Part shown: one piece after another, positions 20,605-28,946 of the stretch | How positions within the stretch are numbered: the first letter of the stretch is position 1 | Layout: each line of letters starts with the position of its first letter | Assembly: GCF_006440735.1 (NCBI RefSeq) | Contig: NZ_VFUA01000018.1 | Span: 18,773 to 82,772, forward strand | DNA length: 64,000 nt | Source of the DNA: Mesorhizobium sp. B2-7-1 | Lineage (GTDB): Bacteria > Pseudomonadota > Alphaproteobacteria > Rhizobiales > Rhizobiaceae | Direction of reading: 5' to 3' | Notes under the pieces: model-generated | Database searches by the model: none | The model's input: only the letters and a program-made list of their open reading frames with translations | What the model was told of the DNA's origin: nothing | Made by a program: the position numbers and the translations under genes

Positions 20605-20970
20605 ATGGATAGTGGTTCATTGGGCAAAGTGTCGGCCACACCGGAGGCCTTGGCGCTGCTTGCCGAGATTATCGCCGATCACGGCCCGGTTCTGTTCCAC
20701 CAGTCCGGCGGCTGCTGCGACGGCTCGTCGCCGATGTGCTATCAGCGCGGCGAGCTCATGATCGGCGACAACGACGTGAAGCTCGGCGAGATCGGCGACA
20801 CGCCGGTCTATATCAGCGCCTCGCAATATGAGGCGTGGAAGCACACCGACCTGACCATCGATGTGGTGAAGGGCAGGGGTGGCATGTTCTCGCTCGACAA
20901 TGGCCGCGAGAAACGATTCCTGACGCGCTCGACGATCTGCGCCGTTCCGCCGCCATATTCCGGCGACTGA
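20605..20970 (+). CDS. DUF779 family protein
   Basis: DUF779 proteins are small proteins of unknown function commonly encoded next to acetaldehyde dehydrogenases. The 121-residue product has the conserved cysteine cluster SGGCCDGSSPMC near residues 34-45, which suggests metal binding or redox activity, and LTIDVVKGRGGMFSLDNGREKRFLTRS towards the end. ATG 20605 was chosen because GGAGGAGG precedes it at good distance. It lies 65 bases after the dehydrogenase and is probably co-transcribed with it. Confidence 0.88.
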   Translation: MDSGSLGKVSATPEALALLAEIIADHGPVLFHQSGGCCDGSSPMCYQRGELMIGDNDVKLGEIGDTPVYISASQYEAWKHTDLTIDVVKGRGGMFSLDNGREKRFLTRSTICAVPPPYSGD

Positions 20971-21093
20971 GCGAATAGCCTGGTCGGCATCCAGCGCGAC
21001 GATTGGGGTAATCGTCCGGCTTTGTTGGGCCTTTGGCTCGCAACATCCTCGCCTTAGTGCTATGGCGCCGCTTTCGAATGGAAAAGCGAAGTC

Positions 21094-22074
21094 ATGGCAA
21101 GTGTTGAACAGATCACGGTGGAGGCCGGCGAGGCGGGCATGCGGCTCGACCGCTGGTTCAAGGTCCATTATCCGGGCCTCGGCTTCGGCCACCTGCAAAA
21201 GCTCTTGCGCTCCGGCCAGGTCCGCGTCGACGGCGGCCGGGTGAAGGCAGACACGCGCGTCGAGCCGGGCCAGACCGTGCGCGTGCCGCCGCTGGAGGTC
21301 GACAAGAAGGGCGATACCGCGCTCACCGGCCACTCGATCCGCAACCAGGGCGACGCCGATGTGCTCGCCAAGATGCTGTTGCATGAGGACCCGAAGGTCT
21401 TTGTCTTCAACAAGCCGGCCGGCTTGGCGGTGCAGGGCGGCTCGGGCGTCACCCGCAATGTCGACGACATGCTGGAGGCCTGGCGCAACCAGAAGGGTGA
21501 GAAGCCGCGCCTCGTCCATCGCCTCGACCGCGACACGTCCGGCGTGCTGGTGGTGGCCCGCACCCGTCTTGCCGCGATGAAGCTTTCGGAAGCGTTCCGC
21601 GCGCGCGAAACCAAGAAGACCTATTGGGCGCTGGTCAAGGGCGTGCCGCCGAAGCGCGAGGACAAGATTTCGACTTGGCTGATCAAGGAGCCGACTGAGG
21701 ACGGCGACCGTGTACGCGTGGCCGCGCATGGGGAAAAAGGCGCCGACCACGCTGTGTCCTTCTACCGCATCATCGAGCAAGCGGCACAGACCATGAGCTG
21801 GCTTGAAATGGAGCCTTATACCGGCCGCACACACCAGCTTCGCGTTCATGCCGCCCATATCGGCTGCCCGATCATCGGCGATCCCAAATATTTCGAGGCC
21901 GATACAAACTGGGATTTCCCAGGCGGCATCCAGAACCGGCTGCATCTCCATGCCCGCCGCATTGTCATCCCGCATCCCGACCAGGGCGTGATCGACGTGA
22001 CGGCGCCGATGCCGCCGCATATGCGCCAGAGCTGGAACCTGCTCGGCTTCGACGAACAGAGCGCGGAGGACTGA
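21094..22074 (+). CDS. 23S rRNA pseudouridine synthase, RluC/RluD family
   Basis: These enzymes convert specific uridines of 23S rRNA to pseudouridine. The 326-residue product has an N-terminal S4 RNA-binding domain (about residues 10-75, MRLDRWFKVHYPGLGFGHLQKLL) and the synthase domain with the HRLDRDTSG motif, whose catalytic aspartate is Asp145. The later YTGRTHQLRVHAAHIG motif is also present. The overall pattern fits RluC, but the target position cannot be decided here. The DMT transporter start lies four bases after its stop. Confidence 0.9.
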   Translation: MASVEQITVEAGEAGMRLDRWFKVHYPGLGFGHLQKLLRSGQVRVDGGRVKADTRVEPGQTVRVPPLEVDKKGDTALTGHSIRNQGDADVLAKMLLHEDPKVFVFNKPAGLAVQGGSGVTRNVDDMLEAWRNQKGEKPRLVHRLDRDTSGVLVVARTRLAAMKLSEAFRARETKKTYWALVKGVPPKREDKISTWLIKEPTEDGDRVRVAAHGEKGADHAVSFYRIIEQAAQTMSWLEMEPYTGRTHQLRVHAAHIGCPIIGDPKYFEADTNWDFPGGIQNRLHLHARRIVIPHPDQGVIDVTAPMPPHMRQSWNLLGFDEQSAED

Positions 22075-22077
22075 GGT

Positions 22078-22995
22078 TTGACAGCTGCGCCCGTACTGGA
22101 TCGCCGCGATGCGGTCGACATGGCGGCGGCGGCCATCATGGTCGGGCTGACCTTCTCCTGGGGGCTGAACTACGTCGCCGCCAAGGTCTCCTATGCAGGC
22201 TACGATCCTGTCTTCGTCTCGATCGCCCGTTCGCTGATCGGGGGAGCCTGCGTGCTCGGATGGTGCCGGCTGCGCGGCATCAAGCTGTTCGAAGCGGATG
22301 GGACGCTGGCCGCCGGCATCGTCGTCGGCGTGCTCTTCGGCGTCGAATTCCTCTGCCTCTATATCGGGCTCGAATACACGACCGTTGCCCGCAACACGCT
22401 CCTGGTCAACACCATGCCGTTCTGGGTGCTGATCGGCGGTCATTTCCTGCTTGGCGAGCGCATCAACGCGCGCAAGCTCGGCGGTCTCGTTCTCGCCTTC
22501 TGCGGCCTCGCGGCGGTTTTCTCCGACGGTATCTCTGCCGGCAGCGACGCGACACTGACAGGCGATCTGCTCAGTCTCGGCTCGGGCATTCTCTGGGCGG
22601 CGACCAGCATCGTCATCAAGCGGTCGAAGCTGGTCGAGACGCGCGCGGAGAAACTGCTGCTCTATCAGCTGGCCGGCGCCGCCATTGTAGGTGCCCTGGT
22701 GATGCCTTTCGCCGGCCCGCCGATCCGCGCGGTTGCCGCCTTGCCGACACTGGCGCTGCTGTTCCAGTCTTTCTATATCGTTGCCTTCACCTATGTGTTG
22801 TGGTTCTGGCTGCTCACGCGCTATCCGGCGGCAAGCCTCTCGATCTTCGCCTTCCTGTCGCCGGTGTTCGGCGTCCTGTGCGGCGCGGTGCTGCTCGGCG
22901 AGCCGCCGACGGCCAGGATAATCCTGGCGCTCGGCCTGATCGCCGCCGGGCTGATCATCGTCAACCGCTCGGCGCGCAGGCAGCCAGCACCATAG
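22078..22995 (+). CDS. DMT superfamily (EamA) transporter
   Basis: EamA proteins are ten-helix inner-membrane carriers, usually exporters of amino acids or metabolites. The 305-residue product contains two EamA repeats: one opening with TFSWGLNYVAAKVSYAGYDPVFVSIARSLIGG and a second around GDLLSLGSGILWAATSIVIKR. The substrate is not predictable. The TTG start is set by the short gap to the upstream gene and an AGGACTGAGG ribosome-binding site. The end is followed within 10 bases by a repeat element that forms the ATP12 leader. Confidence 0.88.
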   Translation: MTAAPVLDRRDAVDMAAAAIMVGLTFSWGLNYVAAKVSYAGYDPVFVSIARSLIGGACVLGWCRLRGIKLFEADGTLAAGIVVGVLFGVEFLCLYIGLEYTTVARNTLLVNTMPFWVLIGGHFLLGERINARKLGGLVLAFCGLAAVFSDGISAGSDATLTGDLLSLGSGILWAATSIVIKRSKLVETRAEKLLLYQLAGAAIVGALVMPFAGPPIRAVAALPTLALLFQSFYIVAFTYVLWFWLLTRYPAASLSIFAFLSPVFGVLCGAVLLGEPPTARIILALGLIAAGLIIVNRSARRQPAP

Positions 22996-23003
22996 GCGTT
23001 CGC

Positions 23004-23051
23004 CGCAATTCCGGACGGAAAACCACTTCACACTTTTCCTGGAATTGCTTT
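23004..23051 (-). repeat. Intergenic repeat, family S copy 1 (minus orientation)
   Basis: Read on the minus strand it starts AAAGCAATTCCAGGAAAAGT, continues through GGTTTTCCGTCCGG and ends AATTGCG. It differs from the copy at 23854 at four of 48 positions and is inverted relative to it. Its outer edge adjoins TAAGGAG, the likely ribosome-binding site of the ATP12 gene. Confidence 0.8.
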
Positions 23052-23063
23052 AAGGAGTTCGGC

Positions 23064-23879
23064 ATGCGCGACATCCTCGAAGACCTCGAAGCCGGCAAGC
23101 TGCTGTCCGATCCCGATCCCGTGCGCCGCGCCCAGATCCAGATGAAGACGCCGCTGCCGAAGCGGTTCTACAAGGCCGTTTCGCTGGCTCCCGGCGAGAA
23201 TGGTTTTGCCGTTCATCTGGACGGCCGGCCTGTGCGCACGCCGGGCAAGGCCGTGATGGCGCTGCCGACCGAAAAGGCTGCAGCGCTCGTGGCCGATGAA
23301 TTCAGCGCGCAAAGCGAGGTCATCGATCCGGTGACGATGCCCGTCATGCGGCTCGTCAACACCGCCATCGACGGCGTCGCCTCCGATCCGCAGGCGGTTT
23401 TGGAGGATGTGCTGCGCTTCGCCTCGTCCGATCTCTTGTGCTACCGGGCCGACGGCCCGCAGGGACTGGTCGATCGCCAGAACAAATTCTGGGATCCGGT
23501 GCTCGACTGGGCGCGCGGCCACCTTCGCGCGCACTTCAACCTTGCCGAAGGCGTCATCCATGTCGAGCAGCCGCGCGAGACCATCGCCGTCCTCGGCGCG
23601 CATCTTGGCCAGCGTGCCGAGCCGATGCGGTTGGCCGCCATCCATGTCATGACGTCCCTGACCGGATCGGCGCTTCTGGCGTTGGCTGTCGATTTCGGCG
23701 AGCTCGACGGCGAGGAAGCCTGGGCCGCGGCTCATGTCGACGAGGACTGGCAGATCGAGCATTGGGGCCAGGATGCAGAGGCGGTCGCCCGCCGCTCGGC
23801 CCGCAAGCGCGACATGATGGCGGCGGTCAGCCTGCTCGAGGCGCTGCAAGGCCAAAGCAATTCCAGGAAAAGTGCGTAG
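23064..23879 (+). CDS. ATP12-type F1F0 ATP synthase assembly chaperone
   Basis: ATP12 binds free F1 alpha subunit and keeps it assembly-competent. Homologues occur in mitochondria and alphaproteobacteria. The 271-residue product shows MKTPLPKRFYKAVSLAPGENGFAVHLDGRPVRTPGK near residue 27, the acidic-helix region, and WDPVLDWA. The start at 23064 follows TAAGGAG. A longer in-frame reading from 22260 lies inside the DMT gene and was discarded. The last residues (QSNSRKSA) and the stop codon lie within a family S repeat, so the C-terminus appears to have been supplied by the repeat. Confidence 0.9.
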   Translation: MRDILEDLEAGKLLSDPDPVRRAQIQMKTPLPKRFYKAVSLAPGENGFAVHLDGRPVRTPGKAVMALPTEKAAALVADEFSAQSEVIDPVTMPVMRLVNTAIDGVASDPQAVLEDVLRFASSDLLCYRADGPQGLVDRQNKFWDPVLDWARGHLRAHFNLAEGVIHVEQPRETIAVLGAHLGQRAEPMRLAAIHVMTSLTGSALLALAVDFGELDGEEAWAAAHVDEDWQIEHWGQDAEAVARRSARKRDMMAAVSLLEALQGQSNSRKSA

Positions 23880-23901
23880 CGGTTTTCCGTCCGCAATTGC
23901 G
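23854..23901 (+). repeat. Intergenic repeat, family S copy 2 (plus orientation)
   Basis: The element starts AAAGCAATTCCAGGAAAAGT and ends GTCCGCAATTGCG. It overlaps the last codons and stop of the ATP12 gene and is the inverted partner of the copy at 23004-23051. The two copies bracket that gene. Confidence 0.8.
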
Positions 23902-24135
23902 TAAACAAAACCTGGAGTGGATCGGCGATCCCCAGAGCCGAGCCACTCCACACACTGCGCCGCTTTCGCAGCGCACCTAATACCAAAGTCATAATCCCAT
24001 TGTCGCGGTGCCTTTGGCCCGCCCTTTCTGTCATTTTTTCTTCGTTGGCTGCGTTTTTGAGTCCGCGTTCGGAGGAGCACGGATGGTGGCGCGCAGTCAT
24101 CGAGGACAGACGGGATCTCACGGGAGGAAATATCA

Positions 24136-26025
24136 ATGGCAATGGCTTCGACCGCCGGCAGAACCAGCCGCGGCATGACGCGGGAGGAGAAGAAGGTCAT
24201 CTTCGCCTCCTCGCTCGGCACCGTTTTCGAATGGTACGATTTCTATCTCTACGGCTCGCTCGCCGCCTTCATCGGCTCGACCTTCTTCAGCCCGACAATC
24301 CCGGAAGCCACGCGCAACATCTTCGCGTTGCTGGCCTTTGCCGCGGGCTTCCTCGTGCGTCCGTTCGGCGCCCTGGTGTTTGGCCGGATCGGCGATCTCG
24401 TCGGCCGCAAGTACACCTTCCTCGTCACCATGACGATCATGGGCCTGTCGACATTCCTGGTCGGCCTGCTGCCCGGCTATGCCAGCTGGGGCATTGCGGC
24501 GCCCGTGATCCTGATCGGGCTTCGCATGCTGCAGGGCCTGGCGCTCGGCGGTGAATATGGCGGCGCCGCGACCTACGTCGCCGAGCACGCGCCGGACGAC
24601 CGCCGCGGTTTCTACACGTCGTGGATCCAGACGACGGCGACGCTCGGCCTGTTCCTGTCGCTGATTGTCATCCTGATCGTCCAAGGGTCGCTCAGCAAGG
24701 AGACTTACGCCGCCTGGGGCTGGCGCATTCCCTTCATCGTTTCTTTCGTGCTGCTCGCCGTTTCGATCTGGATCCGGCTGTCGCTCTCGGAGTCGCCGAC
24801 CTTCCAGCGCATGAAGGAAGAGGGCAAGGGCTCCAAGGCGCCGCTGACGGAAGCTTTCGGTCAATGGAAGAACGCCAAGATCGCGCTGCTGGCGCTGCTC
24901 GGCCTGACCGCCGGCCAGGCGGTGATCTGGTACAACGGCCAGTTCTATGCACTGTTCTTCCTGCAGAACGTGCTGAAGGTCGAAGCGCAGACGGTCAACA
25001 TCATGATCGCTATCGCGCTTGCCATCGGCTCGATCTTCTTCGTCGTGTTCGGCTGGCTGTCGGACAAGATCGGCCGCAAGCCGATCATCATGGCCGGCCT
25101 CGCACTCGGCATCGTCTGCACCTTCCCGCTGTTCAAGGCGCTTACATGGGCCGCCAATCCGGCTCTGGCTACCGCGCAGCAGAACACGCGCGCGACGGTG
25201 ACGGCGGCGCCCGGCGACTGCAAGTTCCAGTTCAACCCGGTCGGCACGGCGAAGTTCACGACCTCCTGCGACATCGCGACCTCGTTCCTGACCAAGAATT
25301 CGGTGCCTTACGATGTGGTGACCACGGCAGCGCCTGGCACCGCGGCTTCGGTCAAGATCGGCAACGAGACGGTCGCCTCCTATGACACCGTCGCCGCCGG
25401 AGATCAGGCCAAGGCCAAGGACGCAGCCTTCGTCAAGGCGGTGAACATGTCGCTGCAAGACGGCGGCTATCCGCTGAAGCGCGCCGCGGCCAAGGTGGCG
25501 GACCAGAAGCTCGACGCCTTCATCGCGGCCAATCCCGAACTGAAGCTCGACGCCGTGGCCGTTCGCGGCGGCGAGAAGACGGCAGTTCCGACCGACAAGG
25601 CGATCGCCGACAAGATACTGACCAAGGATGAGGCAGCCGGCGCGCCGGAAGTCACCGTCTACAACATCCCCGGCGGCGGCGCTTTCGCCATGACCGCCGA
25701 TCCGGCAGCCATCAACTGGCCGATGACGATCGGCATCCTGTTCATCCTGGTGCTGTTCGTCACCATGGTCTATGGGCCGATCGCCGCGATCCTGGTCGAG
25801 ATGTTCCCGACCCGTATCCGCTACACCGGCATGTCGCTGCCTTACCACATCGGCAACGGCTGGTTCGGCGGCCTGCTGCCGGCGACGGTGTTCGCGCTCA
25901 GTGCCTATAAGGGCGATATCTACTACGGTCTCTGGTACCCGGTGATCATCGCGGCAATGTCGCTCATCATCGGCATGATCTTCGTCAGGGATACGCTCGG
26001 CACCGACCTGCAGACCAAAGACTGA
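24136..26025 (+). CDS. MFS transporter (metabolite:H+ symporter family) with large periplasmic insertion
   Basis: The sequence is an MHS-family carrier related to proline/betaine, shikimate and dicarboxylate symporters (SSLGTVFEWYDFYLYGS at TM1, RPFGALVFGRIGDLVGRK, LQGLALGGEYGGAATYVAEHAP). At 629 residues it is about 190 longer than usual. The excess sits at about residues 336-525, between predicted TM9 and TM10, which places it in the periplasm. The insertion has only two cysteines (Cys362 and Cys378), possibly a disulfide, and no domain I recognise. Cysteines apart, the flanking helices are normal. GGGAGGAAAT precedes the ATG. The substrate is unknown. Confidence 0.88.
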   Translation: MAMASTAGRTSRGMTREEKKVIFASSLGTVFEWYDFYLYGSLAAFIGSTFFSPTIPEATRNIFALLAFAAGFLVRPFGALVFGRIGDLVGRKYTFLVTMTIMGLSTFLVGLLPGYASWGIAAPVILIGLRMLQGLALGGEYGGAATYVAEHAPDDRRGFYTSWIQTTATLGLFLSLIVILIVQGSLSKETYAAWGWRIPFIVSFVLLAVSIWIRLSLSESPTFQRMKEEGKGSKAPLTEAFGQWKNAKIALLALLGLTAGQAVIWYNGQFYALFFLQNVLKVEAQTVNIMIAIALAIGSIFFVVFGWLSDKIGRKPIIMAGLALGIVCTFPLFKALTWAANPALATAQQNTRATVTAAPGDCKFQFNPVGTAKFTTSCDIATSFLTKNSVPYDVVTTAAPGTAASVKIGNETVASYDTVAAGDQAKAKDAAFVKAVNMSLQDGGYPLKRAAAKVADQKLDAFIAANPELKLDAVAVRGGEKTAVPTDKAIADKILTKDEAAGAPEVTVYNIPGGGAFAMTADPAAINWPMTIGILFILVLFVTMVYGPIAAILVEMFPTRIRYTGMSLPYHIGNGWFGGLLPATVFALSAYKGDIYYGLWYPVIIAAMSLIIGMIFVRDTLGTDLQTKD

Positions 26026-26043
26026 CCTCGATCACCCGCTGAA

Positions 26044-26085
26044 ACGGCAAAGCCCGGCGCTAGCGATCGCGCCGGGCTTTGCCGT
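26044..26085. terminator. Bidirectional hairpin between the MFS gene and the 63-aa gene
   Basis: A perfect 17-bp stem (26044-26060 with 26069-26085) encloses an 8-base loop. It lies between convergent genes and probably ends both transcripts, although T-runs are short. Confidence 0.7.
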
Positions 26086-26106
26086 TCCTGAGCCTCGAAG
26101 AGACGA

Positions 26107-26298
26107 TCAGCCGTTGCGCTGGTTTTCTTCCTCGATGGCCGCTTCATGGTACCAGCCGTCGAAATCGGCCTGCTCACCGCGAAGCGCTGCAAGTTCTGCC
26201 GCGAATTTGGCCTTGGCGCCTAAATTTGAGGCAGACTTGCGTGCTGCAAGTGGGAACATCAGGATTTTTGCCGACGGGCGCGATGGCGTGACTTGCAT
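26107..26298 (-). CDS. Small conserved-looking hypothetical protein
   Basis: A 63-residue protein with a basic N-terminal half (SAKILMFPLAARKSASNLGAKAKFAAELAAL) and an acidic tail (FDGWYHEAAIEEENQRNG). ATG 26298 was chosen because AAGGAG lies 8 bases upstream; a start further out at 26337 lacks a good site. No domain is recognised. It faces the MFS gene and lies upstream of, and divergent from, glnII, so a nitrogen-linked role is possible but only inferred from position. Confidence 0.65.
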   Translation of the reverse strand: MQVTPSRPSAKILMFPLAARKSASNLGAKAKFAAELAALRGEQADFDGWYHEAAIEEENQRNG

Positions 26299-26609
26299 GG
26301 CCGGTCTCCTTGTCTCTTCAGGAGCGTATCGATTCATCTTTCCATCAAAATAGGTTCTGCGATTCCTTTAGGCAATATGCCCATCAAAAGATCATCTTAT
26401 GCACATTATTTAAGCAATATTGGTGCCTGAACAATCCGGACGCATTGCTGAGGCGGCTCGGCAAATCAACGCCTTGCCATGACCATTTTGCCGCACCCCG
26501 TGAAATCTAAGTGGCATACGACTTGCTTTTTTAATCATCGGCAGGCCGGCTTGATCCGGCCATGCATCGATGCCGCCATGGCGGCGTCCAAGCAACGAGA
26601 GGCACTGGA
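26299..26609 (+). other. AT-richer control region between the 63-aa gene and glnII
   Basis: This 311-base gap holds no gene. It is clearly less GC-rich than its surroundings between 26330 and 26440 and contains the sigma-54 promoter of glnII at 26512-26527. GCAC and GGTGC half-sites at about 26401-26426 are too far apart for a standard NtrC dimer. I see no other structured element. Confidence 0.6.
26512..26527 (+). promoter_or_regulatory. Sigma-54 (-24/-12) promoter of glnII
   Basis: TGGCAT-ACGAC-TTGCT matches the sigma-54 consensus TGGCAC-N5-TTGC. The invariant GG (26513-26514) and GC (26525-26526) are separated by exactly ten bases. The site lies about 83 bases before the glnII ATG. NtrC-dependent sigma-54 control of glnII is known in rhizobia, which supports the call. 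Confidence 0.8.
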
Positions 26610-27650
26610 ATGACCAAATACAAGCTCGAGTATATCTGGCTCGACGGATACGTCCCGACCCCCAGCCTGCGCGGCAAGACCCAGATCAAGGAATTTGCCG
26701 AGTTCCCGACGCTCGAGCAGCTGCCACTGTGGGGTTTCGACGGCTCCTCGACAAACCAGGCCGAGGGCCGCAGCTCCGACTGCGTGCTGAAGCCCGTCGC
26801 CGTCTATCCGGATCCGGCCCGCACCAACGGTGTTCTCGTGATGTGCGAAGTCATGATGCCCGATGGCGTCACCCCGCATGAATCGAACAGCCGCGCGACC
26901 ATCCTCGACGACGAGGGTGCCTGGTTCGGCTTCGAGCAGGAGTATTTCTTCTACAAGGACGGCCGGCCTCTGGGCTTCCCCGAAAGCGGCTATCCGGCGC
27001 CGCAAGGCCCGTATTACACCGGCGTCGGTTACAAGAACGTCGGCGACGTCGCCCGCCAGATCGTCGAGGAGCATCTCGATCTCTGCCTCGCCGCCGGCAT
27101 CAACCACGAAGGCATCAACGCCGAGGTGGCCAAGGGTCAGTGGGAATTCCAGATCTTCGGCAAGGGCTCCAAGAAGGCCGCCGACCAGATGTGGATGGCT
27201 CGCTACCTGCTGCTGCGCCTGACCGAGAAATACGGGATCGACATCGAGTTCCACTGCAAGCCGCTCGGCGACACGGACTGGAACGGCTCGGGCATGCACT
27301 GCAACTTCTCGACCAGCTACATGCGCGAAGTCGGCGGCAAGGCTTATTTCGAGGCGCTGATGGCGCAGTTCGAAAAGAACCTGATGGATCACATCGCCGT
27401 CTACGGTCCGGACAACGACAAGCGCCTGACCGGCAAGCATGAAACCGCGCCGTGGAACAAGTTTTCCTACGGCGTCGCCGACCGCGGCGCCTCGATCCGC
27501 GTGCCGCACTCCTTCGTCAAGAACGACTACAAGGGCTACCTGGAAGATCGTCGCCCGAACTCGCAGGGCGACCCCTACCAGATCGCTTCGCAGGTCTTGA
27601 AGACGATCTCGGAAGTCGCAACCGACGCAAAGGTTTCGGCCGCCGCTTGA
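26610..27650 (+). CDS. glnII: Glutamine synthetase type II (GSII)
   Basis: The enzyme joins ammonia to glutamate with ATP to form glutamine. It is the octameric eukaryote-like form kept by rhizobia beside GSI. The 346-residue product has the GSII opening MTKYKLEYIWLDGY, the motif LWGFDGSSTNQAEGRSSDC, the ATP-region WFGFEQEYFF and NGSGMHCNFSTSYMR, and the C-terminal GVADRGASIRVPHSFVK. ATG 26610 was preferred over an upstream in-frame ATG at 26562 because it gives the family start and AGGCACTGGA precedes it. A sigma-54 promoter implies induction under nitrogen limitation. Confidence 0.95.
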   Translation: MTKYKLEYIWLDGYVPTPSLRGKTQIKEFAEFPTLEQLPLWGFDGSSTNQAEGRSSDCVLKPVAVYPDPARTNGVLVMCEVMMPDGVTPHESNSRATILDDEGAWFGFEQEYFFYKDGRPLGFPESGYPAPQGPYYTGVGYKNVGDVARQIVEEHLDLCLAAGINHEGINAEVAKGQWEFQIFGKGSKKAADQMWMARYLLLRLTEKYGIDIEFHCKPLGDTDWNGSGMHCNFSTSYMREVGGKAYFEALMAQFEKNLMDHIAVYGPDNDKRLTGKHETAPWNKFSYGVADRGASIRVPHSFVKNDYKGYLEDRRPNSQGDPYQIASQVLKTISEVATDAKVSAAA

Positions 27651-27673
27651 TCTTCAGCCTGCGGCCTATCAAA

Positions 27674-27709
27674 GAAAAAAGCCCCGGCGGGTCAACGCCG
27701 GGGTTTTTT
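27674..27709. terminator. Bidirectional terminator between glnII and the P1 peptidase
   Basis: CCCCGGCG (27682-27689) pairs with CGCCGGGG (27696-27703). An A-run precedes the stem and a T-run follows, so it can terminate glnII on the plus strand and the peptidase operon on the minus strand. Confidence 0.85.
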
Positions 27710-27748
27710 GCTTGGCGACTGCCGGCGAGAGAGCTCCGCCCGCTGCCG

Positions 27749-28915
27749 TCAGCCGGCAATGACGCCGCGCGCTTTGAGCGCCGCCACCACCTTGGCATGC
27801 GGCAGGGCAGGCGTGCGGTTGCCGTCGCGGCCGACCATATCCGTGTTGGCGATGAGTGCGTTGAGCACGGCTTCCTCGGTCGCCTGCACGACGGCCGTGT
27901 AGAAATCGTCCATGCGGCCCCAGGGGATGAAGTTCATGTGGCTGTAGCTCTCCTCGCCGGGGACGCCCTTGGGAAAGCGGCCGTTGAGCGCGTCCTGATT
28001 GGCGGTCGAGAAGGCGAGGAAGATGTCGCCGGAGAAATGCGAGCCGGCGGTGCCAGTGCGCCCCAGCCCAAGCGGCACGCGCCGCGCCAGCGCCTTGCAC
28101 TGTCCAGGCAGCAGCGGCGCGTCGGTGGCGACGATGCCGATGCAGGAACCGGCGCCGGTCGGCCCGCCGCTGAAATAGGCCTCCATCGGATTGTCGGCCG
28201 CAAGCTCCTGTCCAAGTGGCACACCGGCGATGCTGAGCTCGTTGCGCGAACCGAAATTGGCCTGCAGGAAGACGCCGACCGTGTAGGCGCGATGGCCGTA
28301 GTCGACGGTCCGCGAAGCGCTGCCGGAGCCGCCCTTGAAGGCGTAGCAATTCATGCCGGTGCCGCCGCCGACCGATCCTTCCTCGATGGCCCCGCCGGCT
28401 GCATTGTCGATCGCCTCGATCGCGTGGTCGACCGTGACATGCGAGCCGTTGATGTCGTTGAGATAGCCATCCCAGGTTTCGGCCACCACCGGCAGCAGCC
28501 ATTGGTTCGCCACATCGGGCTTGTTGCGCGCCACCCAGTCGATGACGCCGCGATGGCAGGGGCCGACCGCATGCGTGTTGGTGATGAGGATCGGCATCGA
28601 GAGGCTGCCGGCTTCCTCCAGCCATGACGCGCCGGTCATCTCGCCATTGCCGTTGAAGGAATGATAGCCGGCAGCCAAAGCCGCACCGACGCCGTCGCGG
28701 CCGAGCGGCAGGATCGCGGTGACGCCGGTACGAACCGGCCCGTGCCCGAGGCTGAGTTTTCCGTCGCCTTTGATCAGCGTCGAATAGCCGACGAGCACGC
28801 CATCGACATCGGTGATGGCGTTGGCAGGCCCCGGCGTGCCCGGCAGCGGAATGCCAAGGCCGCGGGCGCGCATCTTGCCGGCCGGCGTGGTGATCGAGGC
28901 AGCTCGTTGGTCCAT
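27749..28915 (-). CDS. P1 family peptidase (DmpA / L-aminopeptidase D-esterase type)
   Basis: P1 enzymes are N-terminal nucleophile hydrolases that cleave themselves between Gly and Ser and then remove N-terminal residues, sometimes D- or beta-amino acids. The 388-residue product shows ITDVDGVLVGYSTL near the N-terminus, GSVGGGTGMNCYAFKGGSGSASR, and the maturation site GAG-SCIGIVATDAPLLP, where Ser257 would be the new N-terminal nucleophile. No signal peptide is seen, so it is probably cytoplasmic. It follows the TetR gene by 31 bases, and an APC permease is divergent to that gene, so uptake and cleavage of a peptide or amide compound is likely. Confidence 0.88.
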   Translation of the reverse strand: MDQRAASITTPAGKMRARGLGIPLPGTPGPANAITDVDGVLVGYSTLIKGDGKLSLGHGPVRTGVTAILPLGRDGVGAALAAGYHSFNGNGEMTGASWLEEAGSLSMPILITNTHAVGPCHRGVIDWVARNKPDVANQWLLPVVAETWDGYLNDINGSHVTVDHAIEAIDNAAGGAIEEGSVGGGTGMNCYAFKGGSGSASRTVDYGHRAYTVGVFLQANFGSRNELSIAGVPLGQELAADNPMEAYFSGGPTGAGSCIGIVATDAPLLPGQCKALARRVPLGLGRTGTAGSHFSGDIFLAFSTANQDALNGRFPKGVPGEESYSHMNFIPWGRMDDFYTAVVQATEEAVLNALIANTDMVGRDGNRTPALPHAKVVAALKARGVIAG

Positions 28916-28946
28916 GCGAAAGGATGCTCCGTTGATAATGGCCGGC

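Noticed and set aside
20617..23031. 804-residue minus-strand ORF
   Set aside because: It is antisense to DUF779, rluC and the DMT gene. Its composition is that of a reverse-strand shadow and it lacks any domain.
26401..26427. NtrC binding site upstream of glnII (GCAC...GGTGC)
   Set aside because: The half-sites are about 17-18 bases apart, much more than the NtrC consensus spacing, and the surrounding bases do not match.
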